This document shows positions 53,840-64,000 of a stretch of DNA of 64,000 nt, one piece after another. How positions within the stretch are numbered: the first letter of the stretch is position 1; each line of letters opens with the position of its first letter. The position numbers and the translations under genes are program-made. The stretch is taken from the NCBI GenBank assembly GCA_016169945.1, contig JADLSH010000073.1:1178001-1242000 (forward strand), written 5' to 3'. The notes beneath the pieces are model-generated. The model ran no database searches. It worked only from the letters and a program-made list of their open reading frames with translations, and was not told where the DNA came from. This stretch comes from Trachythela sp. YZ-2020 (lineage: Eukaryota > Cnidaria > Anthozoa > Malacalcyonacea > Clavulariidae).

Positions 53840-56330
53840 TAAAAACGATTATTATAATAATTTATAATATTGACTCCCACACGGCAATCTTGTAAGTCCT
53901 GTGTATTTTTCAAAGTATTGACAAAATATATAAGTTGGAAGTTCTGCAGAATAAGTTCTGTAGGATAATAAAAATTAGTTGAAACAATTATTCGCATGGA
54001 AATTGGAAGGAGTATTTGACTACATGATAAATAGGAAAAGAGCGTTCGCGTAGCGGATTTATAAACAATAGACGGTCGTCGTAACATCGCGAAACATTCC
54101 GAGTCTTTTCGAAAACACGCGCGATAGTGCGTTTCCATTATTTGTGAGGTTGTTTTATTGAGGTTGTAATATATACTGTTAAGCGATTGCTTTTTTCGAA
54201 GATTAAAACGTATGGCGAATGAGCAACATCCAACCAACGAACAGCAATGAAATCGACAAAGTTCACTGGCTACCGTGCAAGAGTGTTGCGATTAGTAATA
54301 TATATGGACAAGTAGTAATATAGGTACAGTTCATCAATACAATATGAACAAAATTATAATAGTTTTAAATCCAAAGTCTGTCAAAAAGCAAGAAAAAATA
54401 GACCTAAACGAGATGGAAAAAAGCCAGCCAACAAATAACAACGGAACATAAACGGCGAATAAAGATTCGTAGCTGTTTCTGAGTTTGAAATATACTTTTT
54501 TGCTTGAAAGTTGGCATTCAACGGCGACAAGAAACGCGAAAATCTGTACTAATTTGACATATAAAGGTACAAAAACTGTTTTTAAACACAAACCAAACCA
54601 AATTTATCCACAGTTCTAGGTGCAAAAATTAAAATTAACCATTTTGGCATTGATTTAGATATAAACAATATGTGTACAGTTTTTAAGCTGTCAAGATGCA
54701 ACGACAAAAACCTACACAAATACGACATGTTTATGCATTTCGTGACAGTTTGTCTGAGAAAATTTTTAACCACCAACCACTGAACTAGCAAAAAACACAA
54801 AAAATATTCAAACAGTACCTTCAAACAAAAACTGCCTGATATATTTGGTTCAAGATGAAAAATCAACTTGACAGCCAATGTCATCAAAGCAGCTTGACAA
54901 AAACGGAAAACCCTTCGCTTTTATACGAATCCAGGACAATAGTGAAGCAGAACAACGAAAAACCAATCTGTCTATCATTGTCTATATTTGAAAAAATTTC
55001 ACAGTTTTGTTCCTTTTCGCTCCTCAGAATTCAAGCTTGTAGTTGTTGCCAAGCAATGAAAACATTAAAAAGCTTGCGAGTGACGTCAGTGATTACATGT
55101 TGGGAGAATATCAATATTAATCTTTGAACAAAATTGTTTACTGTGCTTATATAGCCGTTATGGTGTAATAATGCGAATGTTGGGAGAATACTCGAAGCGT
55201 GTAAAACACTCGGCTACGCCTCGTGTTTTACAAGCCTCGTATTCTCCCAACATTCATAATATAGGTACAGTTCAATCCGGAGTTTTATAGGGCCACAGCA
55301 TCATTACCATACGAGGGGTCGCATCGTCATTAACATAAGTATTCACAAATTATGCATTCGGTCCTTCTCCTTTGAGACATAGGGGCCGCATCATCGTTAG
55401 CGTATGAGGGGTTGCAACATCTTTAGCATATGAAGGTGAGCATTACCATTAGAAAAATATGGCGATGAGCACATTAATTATAAAACGGTCAAATTTTTCT
55501 GAGTTCAGCATATTTTGCGGTTACGTCACAATATCTAAGCAATGGGCATGGTGAAATTTTCGATTTATAAACTAATATATTATCGTAAATAGTATCGCCT
55601 TATACGATGGGATAACAGACGGCGTTTTTAGACGACCAATATGGCGATGCTTTACTTAATACATTTAAAAAGTCTCAAGTGTTTACATATAGCAAAGTGT
55701 ATAAAACCGAGATTTCATCAAGTTTTACAAGCATAGTTTTCGTACAAACATTGTATGTAGTTTTGGCGTTAGAAACATAAATATTTTGAGGCATATATTG
55801 CTGAAGTAAGCTATCACACGTGCAAGACACAAACGCTTAATTTATTAGTGTATGAAGTCAAAGGAGTCTTATGAATAAATTGGGATAGTATTATATAGAA
55901 TTTCCTATTATTATCGAGAAAAACATTATAGCCTAAATTTGTCAATTTCAACAAGCGAAAAAATTCACACAAAAGGCTCGATCGTTGAAAAAATACAAAT
56001 CGACCAAGAACATGCACATCTTCGTAGCGCATTCACTTTACAATGTTGAGAAGAACCTTCCTTTCAGAATGTATTTGTGAGCCTATTCTTCGATCCTACT
56101 GTTGTTCTATAAAAATTTTCTCGTATATTTTCCCCCTGATTTCGCCATACTTCATTAAAACAAACTTTTAGCACTACATTGCTAAAATGCTACTTTGACA
56201 AAAATGTCAAACGGTACGAAAACATTACTTTAAAAAGCAATATTTCTCGCATGCAAAATGCTTTCATCGCGGCGGCCATTTCGCTTACAAATTTTCCCAT
56301 GGTGCTTAGCTATAATGCAAATTGCCTATA
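53840..56330. other. Gene-free stretch
   Basis: Several minus frames of 70-130 codons have no recognisable domain and look like AT-rich chance frames. 55175-55255 is a hairpin built from GAATGTTGGGAGAATACTCG and its complement around CGGCTACG. 56190-56335 is inverted relative to 48040-48200. Confidence 0.4.
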
Positions 56331-56335
56331 GTTAA

Positions 56336-57589
56336 GGTGGCTCCCTACAGTTAGTACAGTTTGAAACACGATCTATATAGATCAGGTGGCACCCTCGCGT
56401 CTCACGCGTGGAATCTTCGTGACCCGGTAAAACTTTGAAACAAGCCGCGGGAAGTTATTTTCGAGATTTTTCTGCGAAGAAACCACAACCTTTTCATTAT
56501 AATCGTAAATCTTTGAAATTCAAGCAGTACGTATGTTGTTAACCAGTTTCTAAGCTTTCTTTTAGTATGTTTTTTACGTATTTACGTTCAGTATTATCTT
56601 TTATAATGTTCAAAATCTTCGACTTGTGGCAGACTAAAAATTCTAAAAAGATATTTTATACTCTGCTCAAGATTCTGCTCAAGGCAGTCTAGAACTGTCA
56701 GAGTAATATAATTATTTAAAATAATCAAAAGTTTAAAAACTACTGCATACAACTACAGTACAGACAGTTACGACTTACGAGTTGTCTTACGAAAATTTGG
56801 AATTGTTTGAATATTTTGAAAGTTTTCATACCGATTTCAACAATAAAAACAAATTTAAGAGACGTTGGATTAATTCAATGGGTAAATCACTGACAAACCA
56901 GACCAGAAAAAGACCACCAAGAAACAATCTTGGGTCCAACAAGCCAAGGGTAATGAAAACGAAGAGAATTTTGCTCGCAATTGTATAAAATTTCGGGAAA
57001 AAACCAGCCTGTTTTACAGCCAGCGAGTCACGCGAAAGACAAGGACATGCGCAGATGCCGTTCTTGTCGAATTGAAATTCTGTTGCCCGCGTAAGTTTTG
57101 TGCGTGGCTTAATGGCTTTAGTTTTAATTTCCTTCGGTGAAAATTTTTAAATTTTCGTGTCGTGAACTTACAAGTCGCCTTTTTTAATATATCCAAATTT
57201 TGGAAAAATTTACAGATAAGTTTTCTCAGAACAAATATTTGCAAATATCTAAAAAACTTATCCTACAACCTACCTTAATTTTTTTATATAATGTTCCGCT
57301 TAGTATTCCAAATTTACTTGAAAATTTTAAAAGAAATTCACCGAAGGAAATTCAAGTAATTTTATTTTTTGTCCAATTTATAGGATATGACTACTATAGT
57401 TCATACGCTATTGTTGCCATAGCAACGCAACTGAGGTATATTTAGAACCCATAGGTTGGACACCTAACATTTATATTAATAGTTATTACGCAAGAATCAA
57501 CTATATATTTCACAAACATGAAGATATGTGTTGCAATAGGGAGAGCACATTTTCACCCCTTGTTTTTGTAATAACTGCAGGGAACCACC
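56336..57589 (+). mobile_element. TTAA-flanked DNA transposon, family B, copy 2
   Basis: 1254 bases, TTAA on both sides (56332-56335 and 57590-57593), and nearly colinear with 9614-10868, differing by scattered substitutions and small indels. The conserved internal frame here begins at 56782 (MSYENLELFEYFESFHTDF) and ends ILLAIV. The element abuts the 3' end of the Cry-domain gene (stop at 57684) and may supply or disturb its 3' UTR. Confidence 0.85.
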
Positions 57590-57683
57590 TTAAGTGACCA
57601 AAGGCTATTTGGAAATTTGGTTCTGTTCTAAAGAAACAGTAGGTTTGCTTTAATGGGTTGCCAATTAAAATTTGCTGACTGAA

Positions 57684-58694
57684 TTATTGCCTTACCGACT
57701 TCCAACTGGACGCATTTTCTTTCGTGGGAGTCACGACCGATCCAACTGTAGGCTTGGGAACGGTGGCATCATGGGCTTTAAGCTTGAGAACAGTGGTATA
57801 ATGGGATTTAGGCTTGAGAACCGTGGCATCATGGGCTTTAGCTTTGAGAATCGTAGCATCTTTGTAGCTATCAATTGGATCTATCAGATTTTTCTTCCAG
57901 TACGCTTCTGTTTCCCTCTTGATCCTTTCTTTGTACTCTCCTAGTTGCCGCTGACATTTTTCTTTTCCATCCGGAATTTCTTCATTCGTTAGGGATAGTC
58001 TGGTAACTATCCCGCTATTTCCTGTGCTCTTCATGAAAGCAGCAAATTTGAGTATTTTGCCTGTATGGTTATCCTTGGCGACACCGTACCACATAATATT
58101 GATACCCAAACTCGAGGCATCAAGCATCTTGCAGTTATGCGTAATTAGCAATTGATCATTCAGGTCAAACCGACACCGTGTATCGATCTCTCCAATACGA
58201 AACTGTACAAGTTTGGAAGACATCTTGTGGGCATAAACACTGTATTCAACAACCAGATCTTTCAAGTTCTGTCTATTTTTATCATCATCATGAATGAGCA
58301 ACATATCTACGTTTATAGAAATATGGAGATTTGCATATTGAATGAAGTATACGACCGAATCAAAACTCTCATCCATGAATAAATGCTTTAGTTGAGTAAA
58401 ATCCGCATCAAGGGCGACACATCGTGTCTTCCTATTTTCACGACTTGTTGTATCAACATATTCTTTGAAGTTATTCTTGGTTCCTTTCAGAAGATCTGTC
58501 AATTGTTGCACTTTTACTTTGTTAAGAGCTTCTCCAATTGCAGCATAAACCTGGTGTTTAACTTGTTCCCAGTAGTCTACTGCGCTATCTGGCCACAACA
58601 GTGTAAAGACAGACGCAGCCAACGCTCCAATTTCTGGAGTTAATCCCACTGCGCCAGCCCCGAGAGTTGTTAGTATACCATTAACATCAGCCAT
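57684..58694 (-). CDS. Protein with Cry-type delta-endotoxin N-terminal (helical bundle) domain
   Basis: Intact 336-residue frame with no signal peptide. Residues about 15-180 read like domain I of bacterial Cry proteins. A hydrophobic helix (LAASVFTLLWP) is followed by W-E-Q-V-K-x-Q-V-x-A-x-I, then an LLKGTKNNFKEY block and YFIQYANLHISI, equivalent to the highly conserved A-N-L-H-L helix 5 region. Domains II and III are not recognised. The remainder holds a charged helix (LGEYKERIKRETEAYWKKNL) and three to four imperfect 10-residue repeats of the K-A-H-D-A-T-V-L-K-P type. Upstream, a good acceptor implies a 5' UTR intron, so it is spliced and animal-encoded, not contamination. In bacteria this domain inserts into membranes; its role here is unknown. 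Confidence 0.75.
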   Translation of the reverse strand: MADVNGILTTLGAGAVGLTPEIGALAASVFTLLWPDSAVDYWEQVKHQVYAAIGEALNKVKVQQLTDLLKGTKNNFKEYVDTTSRENRKTRCVALDADFTQLKHLFMDESFDSVVYFIQYANLHISINVDMLLIHDDDKNRQNLKDLVVEYSVYAHKMSSKLVQFRIGEIDTRCRFDLNDQLLITHNCKMLDASSLGINIMWYGVAKDNHTGKILKFAAFMKSTGNSGIVTRLSLTNEEIPDGKEKCQRQLGEYKERIKRETEAYWKKNLIDPIDSYKDATILKAKAHDATVLKPKSHYTTVLKLKAHDATVPKPTVGSVVTPTKENASSWKSVRQ

Positions 58695-58744
58695 TGTTGC
58701 ATTGTATTGCGGTTTGCGATGATAATATTCGAAGCTACAGTAAT
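58695..58744 (-). other. 5' UTR segment and splice acceptor of the Cry-domain gene
   Basis: Immediately upstream of the start codon, a pyrimidine-rich acceptor (TTTCTATTATTTCCAG, AG at 58746-58745) precedes 50 untranslated bases ending ACAATGCAACA before the ATG. An upstream non-coding exon is therefore expected at higher coordinates, possibly beyond the foldback element. Confidence 0.6.
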
Positions 58745-58973
58745 CTGGAAATAATAGAAATAACGTATATGCTCAGTTGAATGAACAAGATTTTAAAAAC
58801 ATATGGGAAATTCGTTTCATACAATGAGTTGTGAAGCGACTTTTAATTATATTTTAAACAAATTACAGGAAATAATATGAAAGAAAATTGTGAAATATTA
58901 GCACGTTTGTTTAACTTGTTCGTTCATGTATTAGTTTATTTAATTTTTTGCGCATATACTGCTTTCTACTTAT

Positions 58974-61044
58974 AGTCTAGGACCAGTAATGATCTTGTAT
59001 GCATTTCACTTAGGACAGATAATCTCAACTGTTTTAGGGTAAAATGACCATGGCGGACAACATGGCATGTGTGCCAAAACCCGTATCCGGGGCGAAATAC
59101 CTGAAAATGACCACACCTAGAAACAGCACTCTCGACATAGCTCTATCTCCTGAACCATGAAAGCCACAGACTTTCTGAAGTGCTTATAGTATTTAGAGTA
59201 GTCACTTTTAGGGGTGGTCATTGGAGAGTGAAATGTGTCTAGGTATAATATTTTACAAGAAAATGACTATGCACATCCCATGTCAACTGCTAATTATACA
59301 TCACATAACTTCATACACCTTAGAAAGGCTATATTTTATTATTTCCTAAATCTTTTTGTCATAGGATAAAAAACTATACTTATTTCAATATAATACTAAA
59401 AGATTTCATGAAGGTTGATATTGTTTTGTAGAGATATAATACAGTTAATTTCACTTACCCCCCGCCAAAACACGATTTCAGCCATACTTTGCAGCTTTTA
59501 TTTGCTTTTTATCACCGAGCCTCGCCAATATTATCTACAAGTTGTACTTGATCATAATGATATTTGACTGAAGAATAATCCAACCAAGTTTCGTCATGTT
59601 TTGAAGTAGTGCAGTGTGTTTATCTTCGATATTTGTAGAATCGATATTTTGCTCAATTATCGCTCCGTTGCAATGTCTCGCCGCTTCTCTTCTCGATTTA
59701 TTACATTTTTTCGTCTTCAAACGTATTTAGATTACAGTATCCAAAAATACTTGATTGTACAAAGGTCCAGTCGAAAAATTAAACACAGAGCTTCCAAACT
59801 GTTTGTTTATAAACATGAATCAAAAACATAATGTTCAAAGTAATTTGAAAATCACGCGCAATCTTCACAAAAACACGCGTGGGCTTGAAAAATTCTCACG
59901 AATAGTTGAAACTATAGTTGGATTTGATAAACGATTTTGTAAGTTCCTGCGTAATATTGTATTTTTTGGTTTTCTTAAGCTAAACAGAAGCGAGAAACTG
60001 ACAAAATCTTTTTTCAAAGGTTTTCTATGCTTCAAATTATAGTTTCAACTTTCAACTATAGGTTTCAACTATTCGTGGGAATTTTTCACCCCTCCTGTTA
60101 TCTAGCACACGCGATGTTTTCGTGAATATTGCGCGTGATTTTCAAGTTACTTTGAACATTTTGTTTTTGATTCATGTTTATAAAACGTTTGGGGTAGCAA
60201 ACTCAACGGTTTGAAGCTCTGTGTTTAATTTTTCGATTGGAACCTTTTTACAATCAAGTATTTTTGGATACTGTAATCTAAAGACGTTTGAAGGCGAAAT
60301 AATGTGATAAATCGAGAATAGAAGCGGCGAGACATTGCAACGGAGCGATAATTGAGCAAACATTGATTCTACAAATATCGAAGATAAAGACACTGCACTA
60401 CTTCAAAACCTGACGAAACTTGGTTGGATTATTCTTAGTGAACTATCATTATGTTCAAGTACAACTTGTGGGTAATATTTAAGAGGCTCGGTGATAAAAA
60501 GCAAATAAAACTGCCAAGTATGGCTGAAATGTTGTTTTGGCTGGGGGTAACTGAAATTAACTGTATTATATCTCTACAAAACAATATCAACCTTCATGAA
60601 ATCTTTTAGTATTATATTGAAATAAGTATAGTTTTTTATCCTATGACAAAAAGATTCAGGAAATAATAAAATATAGCCTATCTAAGGTGTATGAAGTTAC
60701 GTGATGTATAATTAGCAGTTGACATGGGATGTGCATAGTCATTTTCTTGTAAAATATTATACCTAGACACATTTCACTCTCCAATGACCACCCCTAAAAG
60801 TGACTACTCTAAACACTATAAGCACTTCAGAAAGTCTGTGGCTTTCATGGTTCAGGAGATAGAGCTATGTCGAGAGTGCTGTTTCTGGGTGTGGTCATTT
60901 TCAGGTATTTCGCCCCGGATACGGGTTTTAGCACATATGCCATGTTGCCTGTCATGGTCATTTTACCCTAAAACATTTGAGATTATCTGTCCTAAATGAA
61001 ATGCATACAAACTCATTACAGGTCCTAGACTATTAGTCTAAGTG
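58974..61044. mobile_element. Foldback element FB2
   Basis: A roughly 2.07-kb palindrome. The left arm (about 58974-59930) and right arm (about 60080-61044) are inverted copies with a 130-150-base spacer. The ends read TAGTCTAGGACC and GGTCCTAGACTA, flanked by a possible TTA duplication on each side. The outer 300 bases or so are related to the arms of FB1. No protein is encoded; the paired frames in the arms are mirror images. Confidence 0.88.
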
Positions 61045-61049
61045 TAGAT

Positions 61050-62130
61050 ATAAGTTTTGTAATTATTCTATTCTATGATATAAAAATTTTAAAATAAAAA
61101 AGATTGCAGACATATTTTTACGAGTAAACTATTTGATTGAACCAGTTTTGAAATGTATAAAATAAATAAATTCTAAGGATAAGCATTAGCCCGCAACCAA
61201 CCGGTTGTATTTTATAACTCTCGATTGAGAAAGATAGCTTAAACACAGAACGATATCAGGCTGTTAAATGCGGGGAAAGAGGAATGACGGACAACATTGT
61301 AATATGTATATCGTATGTATCAATGATTTTGTTTATATTTAGTCTAGTCTTGTATAGCTTAATAATGTTATGTATGTTTACTTGTTAAATAAAAAGTTTA
61401 TAGAAACAATTATTGGAGATTTATAACAAATATTTTCTATTTCAAAGTTGTATATATTCAATGGTAATTTGCACATTTATATATACATATCTTTGTACTA
61501 TTCTGAATTTTAAAAAATCCCTGCATGTCAATATAACTATTACTAATTATTTTTATAATGAACCTTTAAAATTTTCCCAGTTAATTTAACATGCAGTACC
61601 CATAATTATATGATTATATCTTGTCTCTAAGGCGGTATCTGTACTATCAAGTAACTTTTATGTTGACAAATCTCCTGGTAAGATGGTATCACAGAGAGTG
61701 ATAGATCTTAGTCTTCTAGTCAGAATAAGAAGTTTCCGTGTATGAACAGGCTTTTGGTTGGTTGGTTATTATTGCAATAGAAGACAAACTATATAAATTA
61801 TCTTTCTAAAGAACAAATCGTACACATTCATTACTTTTGTTTTAAAGAACCACACTCCCCCAATACATACTTGATATTGTTTCATAGCTCAGGGTTTCAA
61901 CTCAATGTACAGGAATGCAACATTCGGAATGGGGGAGTGAGGGAAACAATATTTCAAGTTATATTGCAAAAATTGATAATATTTTGCACGGCCCAAATGG
62001 TATTTGACCTGGATTGTATAACCAATTATGTGATGTTATTGACATAATAAACAATAATACAAATGCTTTATGAAATATCGTAAATCCTTAATGCTCCCTG
62101 TGGGGCTTTTATATTTCAGGCACCTTTGGG
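61050..62130. other. Gene-free stretch
   Basis: AT-rich sequence; nothing recognisable on either strand. Confidence 0.45.
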
Positions 62131-62134
62131 GGCG

Positions 62135-63360
62135 GGGGCTTACTGGAGAACAAGATTAATAGAGAGGAGAAAGGCTAATAAAGAGAAGGGAGCTTAATAG
62201 AAAGGAGAACATTTAATAAAGGGGAGGGAGATAAATAGAGAGGAGGAAGGTTAATAAAGAGACAGGAGCTTAATAGAGAGAGGGAGGTTAATAAATAGAA
62301 GGGAGCTCAATAGAAAGGAGGGAGATTAATAGAAAAGGGGAGATTAATAGAAAGGACGGAGCTTAATTGAGAGGAGGAAGGTTAATAGAGAAGTGAGATT
62401 TTAATAGAAAGGGGGGAGCTTTATGGAGAGGAACGAGCCTAATGCAGAGGAGAGAGCTTAGTAGAGAGGAGAGAGCTTTATAGAAAAGAAAATGCTTAGA
62501 AGAAAGGAGGTAGCTTTATTTAGAGGAGAGAGCTTTATACAGAGGAGGGAGCTTAATAGAGAAAAGAGATGTTAAGGGAGAGGAAGCAGAGACGTAGCCA
62601 GAGGGGGGCCCGGGGGCCGCCCCCCCCTGGCGAAGGTGTCGACTAATACAAATCTCTATTTTGGCCCCATCTAGTACTTTTTCGGGGCCCCCTTGACTGA
62701 AAATCCTGGCTACGTCTCTGAGAGGAAGGAGGTTATAGGTAGGAAAGAGGTAATCCAGGGGGGAAAGTTGAATAGAGGGGAAGGACGTTAATAGAGAGGA
62801 TAGAGCTTAATAGAGAGAAGGAAACTTAATAGAAAAAGGGTGTTTAATAGAGAGGAGGAAGCTTAATAAAGAGGAAGGAGTTTAATAGAGAGGTGGAAGC
62901 TTAATAGAAAAGAGGGAGCTTAATAGAGAAGAGGGAGATGAATAGTAAAAGAGAGAGAGCTTAATAGAGAGAAGGGATGTAATCAGGAGGCGGGAGCTTA
63001 ATAGAGAAAAGAGAACTTAATAAAGAGGATGGAGCTTAATAGAGAGGAAGCTTACCAGAGAGAAAGGAGCTTTATAAAGAGAAGAGATGTTAATGGAAAG
63101 TAAAAAGTGCAATAGAGGGTAGGGAGATTAATGAGAGGAGAAATATTAATAGAGAAAATAAAAGTAATCAAGAACAGAGAGTTTAATATAGGGGAAGGAT
63201 GAAGCTTAATAGAGAGAAGAGAGCTTAGTAGAGAGGAGGGAGTTTAATAGAGAGGATGGAGCATAATAGAAAGAAAGGAGACTAATGGACAGATTGGAGA
63301 TTAATAAAGAAACGGAGGTTAATAGACAGGAGGAAGGTAATCAGAGGAGGGAGCTTAAGG
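62135..63360. repeat. Purine-rich GGAGCTTAATAGAGAGGA minisatellite
   Basis: About 1.2 kb of degenerate tandem units of 17-20 bases, consensus GGGAGCTTAATAGAGAGGA, strongly purine-biased on plus. It is interrupted by the hAT MITE at 62587-62720. Unit length and sequence vary, so it is old or replication-unstable. Confidence 0.88.
62587..62720. mobile_element. hAT-type MITE with 8-bp target duplication
   Basis: A 134-base element with inverted ends CAGAGACGTAGCCAG / CTGGCTACGTCTCTG and exact 8-base flanking duplications AGAGGAAG (62579-62586 and 62721-62728). CAG-type ends and 8-bp duplications are the hAT superfamily signature. The interior has a GGGGGCCC-rich hairpin. It is inserted in one unit of the purine minisatellite. 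Confidence 0.92.
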
Positions 63361-64000
63361 TGGTCTTAATATCATTTCCTGACACTAAAATGCATGAACT
63401 GCATTTCTACTGATACAAAATTTACCTAGAAACGCCCCCAACAGGCTGACAAAGGAAGCTTGTTCGGGACAGCATAGCAAAAGAAGTAAAGAGTAGAAAA
63501 ATATGAAATTTTGTTTAAAGTTTAGCCAATTAGTATGTCCAATATGTAAACCTCAAATATATATATATTTATTAGTTATTATCTCAAACGTTTACCTTGT
63601 TTGAAACGATCCCAAAAATAGTTTAATTAAATTCGTTTTGTAAAAAAATACGTTGCTTGAGAAATGCATTGAAGTTCACATTATAGCTTTATTAGTAATT
63701 ATACAACAGAAAATTTTTCGGGCTGATTGATTTAGTATTAAAATTAGTAGAGTGTTCGGCAACTTGCAAAATGATCACTTGAGAAAACCGAGTTTAATGT
63801 TTATTGCATATATTGGAATAACTTGTATAGAACAACATAATAGAAGAAAAGAACAACAGAATCAACCAACCACATACCATTACTTGCTTACGGACAAATC
63901 GTGGTGTTGCACTAAGAAGGTGCAGGATAAGATGTATATCTAGGTTTTGCGTATACTTATACGTTTAAAATTATACAGATCTGATAAATAAGGCTGTAAC
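63361..64000. other. Gene-free stretch
   Basis: AT-rich sequence to the window edge. A 63-residue frame at 63752-63943 has no recognisable content. Confidence 0.4.

Noticed and set aside
54334..54887. Minus frames rich in F, L and I suggesting membrane proteins
   Set aside because: AT-rich DNA gives hydrophobic chance frames; no family motif, and neighbouring frames do not join.
62135..63360. CRISPR-like array
   Set aside because: Units are directly adjacent and degenerate with no spacers, and the context is eukaryotic.

Overview
This is a stretch of animal nuclear genome, AT-rich, gene-poor and full of repeats. There are no operons, Shine-Dalgarno sites, CRISPR arrays or rRNA genes. The recognisable host genes are split by spliceosomal introns. 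The repeat mix (CR1-like LINEs whose ORF1 carries an esterase-type domain, Penelope-like elements with GIY-YIG, a two-gene THAP/DDE plus YqaJ transposon, foldback elements, tRNA-derived SINEs) looks most like a cnidarian, probably an anthozoan. That assignment is inference from repeat and protein style only.

Layout. 0-5 kb: interspersed repeats, a heptamer minisatellite and a tRNA-like SINE. 4.4-6.1 kb (minus): five small exons of a PA28/PSME3-type proteasome activator, too short for ordinary ORF finding. 7.6-7.8 kb: a Penelope GIY-YIG remnant. 8.2-8.9 kb: two tRNA-derived SINEs head to head. 9.6-10.9 kb: a TTAA-flanked transposon. 14.4-15.6 kb (plus): two exons of a pancreatic-lipase-like gene. 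17.2-21.8 kb: a nearly intact ISL2EU-like DNA transposon with convergent YqaJ/SWIM and THAP/DDE genes. 23.8-28.3 kb (minus): a decayed intron-containing gene encoding retroviral-type integrase, GPY/F, Ulp1 protease and PHD finger, interrupted by a LINE. 31-33.8 kb: a decayed LINE and a nested palindrome. 35.2-35.6 kb: a Crypton/DUF3504-like fragment. 36.2-38.7 kb (minus): a two-exon DRE-TIM (HMGL-like) metal enzyme gene with a damaged 3' end. 40.2-40.5 kb: a RecQ-like helicase remnant. 40.8-47.5 kb: a foldback element carrying a 4-5 kb LINE at its palindrome axis. 49.8-52.2 kb: an inverted copy of the TTAA element, split by a 5'-truncated Penelope-like element. 53.0-53.8 kb: another LINE fragment. 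56.3-57.6 kb: a near-full-length second copy of the 9.6-kb element. 57.7-58.7 kb (minus): an intact gene with a Cry-type delta-endotoxin N-terminal domain. 59.0-61.0 kb: a second foldback element. 62.1-63.4 kb: a purine-rich minisatellite containing a hAT MITE with a clear 8-bp target duplication.

The host genes (proteasome activator, lipase, DRE-TIM enzyme, Cry-domain protein) show no functional link to each other. Most of the window is nested mobile DNA. The most notable items are the Cry-domain gene, the transposon whose terminal inverted repeats encode the N-terminus of both its proteins, the integrase-Ulp1-PHD gene with clean introns, and the LINE at the tip of a foldback palindrome. All homology statements come from reading motifs; no database search was run.
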